Source: Halichondria panicea
Taxonomy: Eukaryota; Porifera; Demospongiae; Suberitida; Halichondriidae
Reading direction: 5' to 3'
NCBI RefSeq assembly: GCF_963675165.1
Contig: NC_087383.1
Location: forward strand, 6,719,139-6,783,138
DNA length: 64,000 nucleotides
The position numbers and the translations under genes were made by a program. Shown piece after piece: positions 34,500-44,467 of the stretch. Each line of letters opens with the position of its first letter. Positions within the stretch are counted from its first letter, which is position 1. Under the pieces are notes generated by a model, which ran no database searches, was not told where the DNA came from, and worked only from the letters and a program-made list of their open reading frames with translations.

Positions 34500-35740
34500 G
34501 CCTCGATCCCAGGCCGAGTTTTCGCTTTTATAACGTTTAGGTGAACAACTATAGGCCTGCACGTTGTCTGCGCATGCATGCGCCAGTCATTCAAGTAGAC
34601 TAAAAATTAGACTAATGGATATTTTTGTTCACATTTATATTCGTGTACTATCGTACTAGCAGTCAGTATCCCGTTTATCATTAATCGATTGGAATGGCTC
34701 TTAATTATTTAGAAAACATTATTCTGAAGACAGAAGAACAAGTGAAGAGGCTACAAATCTTGACAATTAAAGCTCGTCAAGGTCAGATTTGTTGTGTGGT
34801 TCTATCATATCAAGTCATTTTTGTTTGGAAAGATCTAGATCCATCATTGGTATAATTATCTTATGGTGGATGAAGTGAAGAGTGCATGTGAGCTAGAGGA
34901 CTTGGTGGTGCCATCATCAGAGGGATTGACAATGACCTGTTTAATACGACACATTTAATTTACGTCGCATGTACACATATATTAATAGAAGGTCTATACT
35001 TCTCTGCACAAGAGCAATGGTAATATCCAGCTATCCCAACAGTGCTCCTCTTTTCTACTAAGGGAGGAGACTAGACAGTGTGAGGTAAGGTTGAAACCCT
35101 CTTTTTGTCTTTGGTAATCTTTCCTATACTCACAGGACTGGAGTGTATATGTATACCTGTTCATTCGAGTGTTGTTTCTGGCAGCTCAGAGCCATGAAGA
35201 GAATCTACCTTTCTCAAACATAAATTATGAGTTACAAATAGAGGTCTAGAATATCAGAGAGGTCCAGCAGCCTGCTAAACCTTCATAATTTGAGGCATTC
35301 AATCATCATCCATGAAGTTACATGCCCTAGCTGGGTCACTATAATCATGCTGCAGCACAACTGGCAACTCTCCTTGTGAAGCAGCTCCCTATAATGTGTA
35401 TACTATACGTACCATACGGGTGGAAAATTTTCAATATTTAGAACATTTCGCGGGTAGTAGGGTGTTGTGGCACCTATCTTGCATGCGCATATGAAGCCTT
35501 CCACGGGTTCTAATTTTCGTGTTCTGCATGCAGCCACCCACAAAAAACGCGAAATTAAAAAACACCTCGAAATTTTCCACCGGCATACGGTATCTGTGAA
35601 TTTTCTATACAATGTATTATTGGTTAATTAGCCGACACAAAAACAATGAAAATTTTAAGCATGCGCTGACAACTATATAGGACCAGGCCTATAGTTGTTC
35701 GCCTAACCGTTATAGTGAAAACTCGGCCTGGGATCGAGGC
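34500..35740. mobile_element. TAGCCTCG-ended element, copy 3
   Basis: This 1,241-bp relative of 12261-13344 is flanked by TA on both sides, with ends CTCGATCCCAGGCCGAG. The internal sequence matches copy 1 (for example CTATCCCAACAGTGCTCCTC). It contains a further nested MITE near 35408-35596 with ends like ATACGGGTGGAAAATTTTC. Confidence 0.8.
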
Positions 35741-36836
35741 TAAGCTTTAGCTAGCTATATATAGTTAGTTCTGAGACACCAGTGACAAATTAAATCTTAT
35801 TTCAGAAAACACATGCATGGCATTAGCCTTGATCCCAGGCCGAGTTTTCGCTTTTATAACAGTTAGGCGAACAACGAGGCTAGCATGGCATAAACACAAA
35901 AATCACGTGAGGATAAAATATACATAATAATAATTTATAAGTAAAATAATAGGTTCAACGAGTTTAGAGTTCAGTTACTATACAGTTTATTATTCCAGAG
36001 TGAACATTAATTTTATGAGCTAAAAATATAGCATAACATTGCAGTCTTACCAGGATTTCTATATAGCTTTAGTAGTTGCCAATAATTATTATCCTTGTAT
36101 ATAATTATATATAATTGCATTAAACGACAGATTATCGTTTCTTGTTGATAGTGTCCTATACACCAATTTCAACAGTATCATAATATCTGACAAACCACTT
36201 TAAAGAAACTCAGGTACTCAGATTTGCTTTGCTTTCTTTCTCTATCTTTATTACCTGGAGTATTCTTAAGAACCGTTAGTTCTAACACTTCCATTCATAT
36301 TGGATACAATAAGTCTTAAAAAGGAGTGAAGGCTATTGAGGGTGCATATGCATGGTATTGTAGCAGCTATAAGGTGAATCAACAAATCTTAGACCTGGTA
36401 TACATAATTGCTGATGGATCAGTGGACCAAAGTGGCCAACTTCAATTTAGAATCTGGTGCGTATATGAAATTAGGTTCTGCTGCCATGGCTATGAGCTTT
36501 TACACAGTGCATGCGCAGTGGACCAAAGTGGCCAATTAGGACTGCCATCACAGAATATCTGGTGCTATCAGCTCGTGTATGTATAGCTATCACTGGACCA
36601 TGCAAAGTGAAGTGAGCTCTGACAGTCTGTGCATGAGGTTAATTCCATTCAGCAGGGGTGATCATGCAGTTATACCAGGAACAGCTAATATAATTCTAGC
36701 TTCCTGTAAAAGGTATAAATAAATTATAGCAGATTAAATATATTGTATTTATAGACCAATCGTTACTGCATGAGCTGGACTTGATCGAAGCGTAATTATA
36801 ATTTTATATAAACGTATTAAAATTATTAATAATTAA
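35741..36836. other. Fragments of the TAGCCTCG family and unassigned DNA
   Basis: An isolated end (GATCCCAGGCCGAGTTTTCG, then GAACAACGAGGCTAGC) lies at 35824-35885. A direct repeat GTGGACCAAAGTGGCCAA occurs at 36422 and 36518. No gene is recognised. Confidence 0.45.
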
Positions 36837-36885
36837 TTATAAAACAAGGAAGAAAGCTGTTCCATAGTTTTGATGATCCTTACCA

Positions 36886-37062
36886 TACACACACCCACAC
36901 AGAAAAAATAGTGGATGGCTGGTGAGGGAAAGCGATCGTTTGGCGATCCCTATAGGAGCTTCCGCAAGGTTCGGGAATTGTGGGATACTCCAGTAAATAG
37001 CTAGTGGCAGTAGATAATGTGACAATGAGCATCGCAGCGAGTACAAGTGAGTGGTTAGTCAT
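36886..37062 (-). CDS. Possible signal-peptide exon
   Basis: The minus strand encodes MTNHSLVLAAMLIVTLSTAT and then SYLLEYPTIPEPCG, a good signal-peptide shape, and reaches a GTAAGG donor at about 36883. It may be the first exon of a secreted protein whose other exons I could not find. A damaged relative is at 48480-48570 and more of the surrounding sequence is at 44080-44210, so the unit is at least partly a dispersed repeat. That lowers confidence that it is a gene. Confidence 0.35.
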
Positions 37063-37131
37063 GATCGACAAGGAACTATTCAGTGGAGCTAGTGTATAGG
37101 ATGCATGCTTTTGATGTGTGGCAATCAACAT

Positions 37132-38336
37132 AATTATGGTATAATCAGAGAAGCTTCTGTGATAAAGATACTCGTCACTAAAAAAATGTTTTTAACGTGC
37201 AGTTAGACCTACTTCATTGCGTACTAGAATTTGCAGATGATGGACGAGTTACTGCGTACAATACAAGGTGACACCGTGGAGGATGCTTGAGGACGACTCA
37301 TTAGCTTCCCTCAGTCATACAACTATAGCTATAGTACCTGCATGAATGCAACTTTAGGAGGGAATTGAATATCCTCCCCCTGTATGACACCCTAGCGTGC
37401 ACTGGCATGCATGGTCATCACTTTTTTGCGTACCATAACTTTGATCTGATTATACCAAGTGATAGGGCCTTTTGACGTTTGTCACACTTTATTCGGAGGT
37501 GTTGTTTGTTGAAAGAATGTTACATCATCCTTAATTGTCTTTTCTAGCACTAGCATCCATTCTCAAACTGTAGCTAAGAAGCCCGCGATCGCTTTTGCAG
37601 GCTACGCAATTCTACTTAACCTCACGCAATTTTTAGATCACGTGGAAAAATCAATGAATAATCTCTACCCAAATTCTGGTAGAGACAGAAGCTATAGCCC
37701 AGAGTCACCAGTCCCTTTTCTCCCGTCCCCGTCCAATCAGAAAAGGTAGTGGCTTGCGAGTCTACCACACAACACAATGAAAATTTGACGCATGCGCAAG
37801 CGCGCCTAACCGTTATAAAAGCAAAAACTCAGCCTGGGATCGAGGCTAAAGCACGCCATGCAGAATTGCATAGGAGTGAGGACATCAAATTACTAAGTAC
37901 GGCCACTCGCTATTCCGTTTACCAGGGCCTGTACTAGTGCTCTGAGTAAGGTATAATAATTATGAGTAAGGTATAATATAATCATATAATTATACGTGTA
38001 TTACGGCCGGATATGACGTTTTTTGGGTGTGGTTTAGCAAATAAACATTATCCTTCATTATCCTCGAGACAAGAACCGCAAAATAATTCATTAGAATCGA
38101 GGTAAGCCGCGGCTATTTCCTGAGATACAGCCACCTCGCTTCCGGCCAAGCTGCATGGTCCCAAGGGTAACCGGATCAACGAGAGTCTACTGTATAATTA
38201 TAATGTCAATAATATAATGTCAATAATAAGTTAATAAAAGAACTACAAAAATATAGTGCATAATTATAGAAACAGAATAAAAAAATTATATTCTTGGATG
38301 GTAAAACTTTAACGTATTATAATTATTACATAATAA
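37132..38336. other. Repeat fragments, no gene
   Basis: About 37300-37395 holds the CTGCATGAATGCA/CCCCCTGTATGACACC repeat also seen at 3370. A single TAGCCTCG-type right end lies at 37780-37850. No coding sequence is supported. Confidence 0.45.
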
Positions 38337-39604
38337 TTGTGACAGGGCCTAGGAAAACACCCCTTAACGCGGGTGTACCCAAGTTTATTTTTATTGTTGA
38401 ATCGGATAAAGCGTTCTCTAAGCTTCAAAATGATACCAAGATCGACCTCCTAGGTATTTTCTATCCGGAGATATGTTCGAGGGAACGCTACAAAGTATTG
38501 CAACGCCCTCTTGAGTAAATGACGCTCAAACGTCATGAATAATGAAGTTCAATTATTGATTTCCGGGCACTTCCGTATACTCATAAAGCTTAGTAAAAGA
38601 TTTTCTGGAGAAGACGAGTTAGTTAGATGAAGGCTAGGCATTCTAGGACTCTCTAGCTAGCTAGTATAGCTATGTAGCTGGATTGCTTGGCATCTAGGAA
38701 GGATCTTCTAAGAAATAAAAAGACAAAGACTCCCGTCGCTCCAATGGTAAGCTTTCATGTCTTGTTATCAGCTTGTACTTACTTTCTGTGTCATGTATCA
38801 GTCTTATAATAGATCGCTCACTTGTATGAAGCCTACAAAAAGTGTCTCTGTTCTTCATAAAGCTTAAAGGAAGCCTGTCTGATCTATTATAGGTGGCCTT
38901 TCACTTAGTATTCGTCTATATGCTAGATCTAACTTATTATTAGCCTTACAAGAAGCTTTTAATTTAGTATTGGTATCACTGCCATTGTGCTTAGTATTAG
39001 CAGGCCTGATGGGATGAGTGATCACATCTTGGAGAGCCCAGGAAACCCTGTGAAATTGTCCTATAACATTTATATGGATGGTTCCCCCAGGTCGTTGCGA
39101 GTGTCGGAGGCCTGAGAAACAATAGTCTATTGGCTAGAATGTAAGTGACATTGATATTGTGTCTATCTTAACTTACTACTTATCTGTAGGTAGTTATGGA
39201 GGGTTTATGAAGACAAGTGGCACGGGATACATACATCTAAAGAAAGCTAGCTAGCTAGATAGCTGCTCTTTCTAATGAATTTCTGTTGCTAAATTATGTT
39301 TGTTAAGAAGTGGAGCTATAATATACCTGGCTCCCTGGGAATTTCCCCTCACGTAGACAGTAAATTTCATTGTAAAAAATGAACGTTCGGTGAGTTTCTT
39401 CAACGTCCGCGCTTGACCTGTTTAAAGCTTTGTAGAGAGCCAAATTTTTACAGGTAGGTAGAGGAAGGGCTGAAGTTAGCACCTGTGAAAAAAAAATTTT
39501 TTTGCCCATGTTTTTCATTTCTACTAAATTGACCTATAGCATAATTATTATAGCCTAATTTAATTAGTGCCGCGTTAAGGGGGGTTTTCCTAGGCCTGTC
39601 ACAA
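38337..39604. mobile_element. 1.27-kb terminal-inverted-repeat element
   Basis: The ends TGTGACAGG(G)CCTAGGAAAACACCCCTTAACGC and their inverse lie at 38337 and 39604, about 38 bp long with small differences. The flanks are AT-rich and the target duplication is unclear. Short open frames inside show no transposase motif. Confidence 0.7.
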
Positions 39605-39897
39605 TTAATTTTATTAATTAATGAAGCTACTAACAAACTAAATTGTGAGTAATAAGGTGAGTAGTAATACTATTGAGCAAGCTAGTGTTAACATTCCTGT
39701 ACACCAATGTCATCTCCACACGACACACAGTGACACCTCCTGTACAATAAGAATAGAGACAATCATCGTTTGATAACAACACCAGTACAATCTAGAATAA
39801 TGACATATACCCAACACAAGACAATAATGCATGTTTGTGGTAAGCATTTACATCACTAAAACTATAATAATAATTATAGTATTGATTCTATACTCAC

Positions 39898-40675
39898 ATT
39901 GAGTCAAGTGCTGACAGATATCATCAGCTATCTTGTCTTTTCTCAGTCTCAGTAACAACTCCAGTACAGCTTTGTAAGTTGCTGCGTAAGGATTGTGTCT
40001 TTTCCAGATAATCAAGCATTCAGTCATGGCTACTTGAGTTCCATTTTTATGGTACAACTCATTCACATCGGCCTGTTCTGCAGGAGTTAGTCCCATTGCA
40101 TTCGCATAGATTTTCGACCCGTCGAAATATTCGGCCACGTAGAGAATATCTGAGTCCCCTATTTCACTATTGAGCTGCTTGTCAGTCAGACTGTATCTGC
40201 TCACTAGATCTTGGAGAGTGGATCGATTAGCAGCTGGTCCTACAATAATGCAGGTGCAATAAAACTAATTTAGTTCCACGAACAAATTTATTTTACTTCC
40301 TCTCTCTGGGAATTCGCGATTTTTACCAGTTTACTTCAACTTAAATTTTAATGCCATAAGCATGCATGCATGCATATATATGCATGTATGTAGAAAGTAC
40401 TTGGGGCGCAGCTTCAGTCCTACATACTGCATGGGCTTAATACATTACTATACAAACCATAAATCTACACACACCAGGCAAAAGTATATAGGATGGTGGG
40501 GGTTGATATGGGCGGTTCAATGGCTACGGTATAATATACGTACATCTACACACACACACCTATAATTATAATTATGGTATATATGGCAGTACCTGTGCTT
40601 GGACAGTTTGGTGTTGGTCTGGGGGCTGGTAGTAGATCATCACTAGTCTCCTTAGCAGCAACACCAGCCAGTTCC
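39898..40675 (-). pseudogene. Tail of an ankyrin-Roc-COR-death paralogue
   Basis: Exon 40675-40593 (ELAGVAAKETSDDLLPAPRP) is the counterpart of 50718-50636, with the same length of 83 bp. Exon 40239-39898 encodes a death-fold domain: STLQDLVSRYSLTDKQLN, GTQVAMTECLIIWKRHNPYA and LLRLRKDKIADDICQHL. The short proline/glycine exon present at 50348-50407 in the other gene was not found here. Upstream, where the Roc-COR exon should be, there is RBM22 sequence. The phases of RBM22 exon 41087-41223 and this linker exon do not match, so they do not make a fusion protein. It is therefore either a truncated duplicate or the 3' part of a rearranged gene. The death-domain frame itself is open. Confidence 0.75.
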
Positions 40676-40704
40676 TGTATAGAGAGACCAAATCAATAAA
40701 TCCA

Positions 40705-41025
40705 GTAACAGTGTGTGTGTGGGGGGGAGGAGGTGTGTGGGTGTGGGTGTGTGTGTGTGGGGGGGGGAGGAGGTGTGTGTGTGTGTGTGGGGGTGGGAGG
40801 AGGTGTGGGTGTGTGGGTGTGTGTGTGTGGGGGGGAAGTGTGTGTGTGTGTGTGTGGGGGGGGAGGTGTGTGTATGTGTGTGGGGGGGAGGTGTGTGTGT
40901 GTAGGGGGGAGGAGGTGTGGGGGTGTGGGTGTGTGTGTGTGTGTGGGGAGGAGGTGTGGGAGTGTGGGTGTGTGTGTGTGTGTGGGGAGGAGGTGTGGGG
41001 GTGTGGGTGTGTGTGTGTGGGGGGG

Positions 41026-41063
<38 letters not shown>
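40705..41063. repeat. (TG)n-(G)n microsatellite
   Basis: About 360 bp of GT and poly-G blocks with internal direct repeats (GGGGAGGAGGTGTG). All long open frames on both strands across it are simple-sequence artefacts. Confidence 0.97.
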
Positions 41064-41064
<1 letters not shown>

Positions 41065-41086
41065 ATAACTGATACACTGTACGCAC

Positions 41087-43030
41087 CTTTAACAATGAGT
41101 TTATTAAATGTTGAGTCAGCAGCTTTCTCTGCGGCTGCTCTAGTGGAGAATGTGACAAAGGCATAACGAGACTTGGTCACCATGTGAATAGACATGATCT
41201 CTCCAAATACATAAAACTGGTCCCTGCAAACAATAATGATAGAACGCTCAAAATGCATCAATGGAATAGAATAATACACAAACTAGCGAAAACACTAAAA
41301 TTATTGGTAGACCAATCACAGAACTGGTGTCTAAGAGGTAATTCTGAGAGCTATCAATTAGTTTTGAAATTGGACAATCTGAACACAAATTGAGCAAGGG
41401 TTTCATCTAGTGGTGGGGGCTGGGGTGAACCCCCCCCCCCCAATGCTCAGCTTCCCTTCCATGTATAATAATGACATCATCACATTAGTACTTGGTGTAC
41501 AATATGTAACTAGATCTACTGTGATGCACTAGCATGTAATAGGGGTGTGGTCAACAAATGTGGGAGGGGCCAACATTGTTGCGTCCTGTGCAAACCTTCC
41601 CTCCCAAACTGTTAATCCAAGATGACACCCGGTACTCTCAAAGATAGCTACTGAACTGCTAAATGCTGTGTATACATTACCTGCTACACAACGTCACTAA
41701 TAATTATAGTTACATACCTGAGATTTGATTGGTTGAATGACTCATCAATTCCTCCTATATAGAGACTGGTGACTGTCTTATCGTCAGGTGGTGACAGAGT
41801 GGGCAGGTCCTGGGCACTGGAGAGAAGCTTCTCAGCCACCGGGTCATTCACGCCGTGGTAACGATCCTTGATCTTCTGATTGGACAGTGGGTCATTAATT
41901 TTGGATCTGTCGGCATCTCGTGCCTGCATGTATATAATAGCAGTTACATAGTCACACATGCTGGTTATATAACTAGTATAGCGGGTAACAATTGTTCCCA
42001 GATTAGCCATTTTCGTGATTTACGCGTATAATAATTATTTTCCGAGGACAGCAAACTTGTATATTGAACAGGCATTATCGAGTACATTACTAGCTAGCTC
42101 ACTGTACAATCATACAGTGTCATGTGGAATAATAAATTGTTTGTCAACACTAGTGGTCTGCTTCACCTGGTTTAACGCTATCCTTTATATGTGCATTTCA
42201 ATGTAAGGGGAGCTTGTTATTGATGTGTAGTGTGGTCACCTGTAGGGACACTCCTCTCCACGACTGCACTCTCCCTTGACCCAGAATGAGCAAATGTGAG
42301 GTCTGTTGCGTTTGTAGTATGGTCCAGTACGCGACATCTTGAGCAGCAGATCATTAGGGGCTTTCCCCCCACCACCCCCTGGCTTCGCCCGCCCACTCTC
42401 AGCAATATGGGGGGTCAGAGGTCATTCTACATGTCACACCTACTGATATCGTATTATTAATTCTCACTATCGATAATGATTATTGACAATTTAAAGGGAG
42501 GTCGGACAAATTTAATTGTAATTACAGCTATTTAAAGGAAATTTCAATATTTCATCCATAAGCACCTAGATGATTAATTAGAGATTTGGTATGAACTCTG
42601 ACCTTTTGTTCCATATTCTGCAGATAATATTCTCTGCCTACGTCACTCTTGGAGAGAGTGTCTGTGACATTGAGAACACTGTCCCTAGCCTGTACAGGGA
42701 GGCCATACTCGAGGTCTGTAGCCATGGAAACACATAGTTATATAGGGACAGGTTGTATAATTATTAGCACAACCGTCACTACTGTCACTACTGTCACACA
42801 ACCGTCACTACTGTCACACTACCGTCACTACTGTCACTACTGTCACACAACCGTCACACAACCGTCACAACCATCACTACCGTCACTACTGTCACACTAC
42901 AGGGCTCACCAAGGAGACAGGTTTGACAGTCGTTCTTGAGTTGGGCACATGATTGGCAGACCTCTGTTCTCTTGTAGCGCATCTTAGCACCAGCACACCA
43001 TCGGAACACAGTGTAGGGCCGGGCACAGAT
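41087..43030 (-). pseudogene. RBM22: RBM22-like gene remnant, five exons, frameshifted
   Basis: Minus-strand exons 43030-42910, 42715-42603, 42397-42240, 41923-41718 and 41223-41087 encode RBM22 in order. They give the zinc-binding segment [12 protein letters not shown], then LEYGLPVQARDSV, the CCCH finger [20 protein letters not shown], then HEMPTDP and QKIKDRYHGVNDPVAEKLL. The RRM follows, with RNP2-like LYIGGI and RNP1-like SRYAFVTFS. RBM22 is a spliceosomal protein bound near the U6 catalytic centre. Exons 1-3 join in phase, but exon 4 shifts frame between HEMPTDPK and NDPLSNQ. The first roughly 45 residues and the proline-rich C-terminus were not found. The exon carrying the end of the RRM is missing beyond a GT microsatellite. 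One cysteine-loop residue also differs from copy 1 (CAG for CPG). Confidence 0.85.
42769..42899. repeat. CCGTCACTACTGTCACAC short tandem repeat
   Basis: Roughly eight degenerate units of 9 and 18 bp built on CCGTCACTACTGTCACA lie in the intron between the first two RBM22 exons, immediately beside the edge of the segmental duplication. Confidence 0.9.
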
Positions 43031-43257
43031 CTAAGGGGACACTCTGGGTAACAATGACCTCATTACAATTTTGTAAAAGTACCCGAAAAAGAAAATAAGA
43101 ACCTACCAATCGGGGGCAAGTTGGTGACGCCCCAACTTGATTGTGTGCTTGACAGCAGTATACTGTGTATATAATTATGAAACCCTGCCCAATAGTTACA
43201 CCTAACAAAATCAATTCTCATCAGAGTACATCTAAATCAGCAGAGTTGTGTACCCAC

Positions 43258-43467
43258 CTTTCTTGATGATGACTAGATTGAGCACACTCAGGTTGCTGTC
43301 CACTATGCAGCCTCTCACTGACTTTAGTTTCCTCTCTCCAGTGCGTCTGGGTCTGTAACAACTGTGCCCCTTCTTGAGGAGGAGCTTAACACGGCCATTA
43401 GTGAGGACACCTTATTTCATGAGGAAGCCCTGCTTGTCATTGCCACCGCTGATGCGAACCACATACC
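43258..43467 (-). pseudogene. RPS6: Ribosomal protein S6 exon, copy 2 (broken)
   Basis: A 210-bp exon encoding the eS6 segment YVVRISGGNDKQGFLMK, stop, then [20 protein letters not shown], then [13 protein letters not shown]. One TAA (43412-43414) replaces the CAA of KQGVLT, and a basic residue is lost in the RKLKSVRG string. The lesion differs from those in copy 1, so the two decayed independently. Splice sites are kept: the acceptor ends in CAG and the donor is GTGGGTA. Confidence 0.9.
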
Positions 43468-43696
43468 CTGTGTGTGTGTGTGTGTGTGTACAATCTTACA
43501 CAGATGGAATATCTATAGGATTAGACCTCATAAAGGTAGGGAGATTAGAGCATGTGATTGGTCTAATCCCCACCTATCCCTGGTAGGGGGCATTAGTTTG
43601 ACAAGTGCTACCCACCTCAGCTTCTAAATCCCAGGGGGGGAGAAATACCCTCCTTAATGCAGCCCTGATTCAGTATGTACTACTGAGATAATTGTT

Positions 43697-43790
43697 TACC
43701 TCTCCACTGTTGTCTGAAGTCCATAGGACGACCTTTGAACCTCCTAGAGTTTGCGACAACCACATTGCCCGATCCTTCGTCCTCCAGCCC
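43697..43790 (-). other. Exon-like segment, second copy
   Basis: Encodes EDEGSGNVVVANSRRFKGRP and then MDFRQQWRGK, matching the segment near 8880-8970. The protein is not recognised. Confidence 0.4.
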
Positions 43791-44079
43791 CTCCCATAAC
43801 ACACCAACAGTTGTTGTTGTCATCACTTCTTTCAAATTCGGCTTGTCATAGTCTTAGCTCTATCAAATGGAATTTTAAATGCTAAGCTGGGTATCTGCTC
43901 CATGGTGTGTTTCTCAGTGCGGCTACACCAACACCACCTCACTCTTGCCCCGCTATACTCCACCCTCAAGAGTGTCTTTTAGCGTGAGTCCCAGCTTTGA
44001 GCTAGCTGACAGTCATTCCTTGTCCACGTGGGTGAGAAGCCTGAGAGGGTTATGGTAGTCGATACAGATTACTAACAAA

Positions 44080-44215
44080 ACATGGAGAAAGGTGTTCCAG
44101 AGTTTTGATGATCTTTACCACACACACTCGCAGAATTGAAGGGGGGATGGACTAAGTTCACCGAAAGTTGATGAGGATCACGTGATACTGATCGACCATT
44201 GTCCTCCTCACAACA
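44080..44215. repeat. Dispersed repeat shared with 36.9 kb and 48.4 kb
   Basis: TTCCAGAGTTTTGATGATCT resembles 36860-36880. The ACTAAGTTCACCGAAAGTTG stretch is the inverse of sequence near 48455-48475. These are scattered fragments of one repeat family. Confidence 0.6.
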
Positions 44216-44423
44216 TTAATATGTGAGGAAACTTCAGTGATTCAACTACACATGCTTACAAGTTATAGCCTATGCAATTATTATTGCATGCTATAGCTAT
44301 ATGGATGCATTACTACAGAGTTGGAGAGTGCAGAGTTGGCCTATACTATGAAGGTTACTTATAATATCAGTCCAAGACTATGTCATCACTAATTAGTGAG
44401 ACAGCAGCACCAAGCATACAAGC

Positions 44424-44467
44424 TAGACTCGCAAGCCGTCCTGCAACAGTGACGGCTTGCGAGTCTA
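44424..44467. repeat. 17-bp-arm hairpin
   Basis: The arms TAGACTCGCAAGCCGTC and GACGGCTTGCGAGTCTA are perfect inverse copies around a 10-bp loop. The phrase GGCTTGCGAGTCTACC recurs near 37750. It is probably a very short fold-back element. Confidence 0.85.

Larger units (their letters stand above)
42900..43970. repeat. Segmental duplication, copy 2 (S6/RBM22 block)
   Basis: Counterpart of 7741-9130 in the same orientation and order. The junction on the low-coordinate side lies where RBM22 sequence continues here but not in copy 1. That indicates copy 1 was derived from a longer locus like this one. Confidence 0.85.

Noticed and set aside
40593-41087. RBM22-death domain fusion protein
   Set aside because: The RBM22 exon ends in phase 1, while the linker exon needs phase 0. 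Joining them gives an early stop.
40572-41279. Long open frames rich in Thr-His or Cys-Val on both strands
   Set aside because: They are translations of a GT/poly-G microsatellite. Only the RRM exon at 41087-41223 and the linker exon at 40593-40675 within the span have protein similarity.
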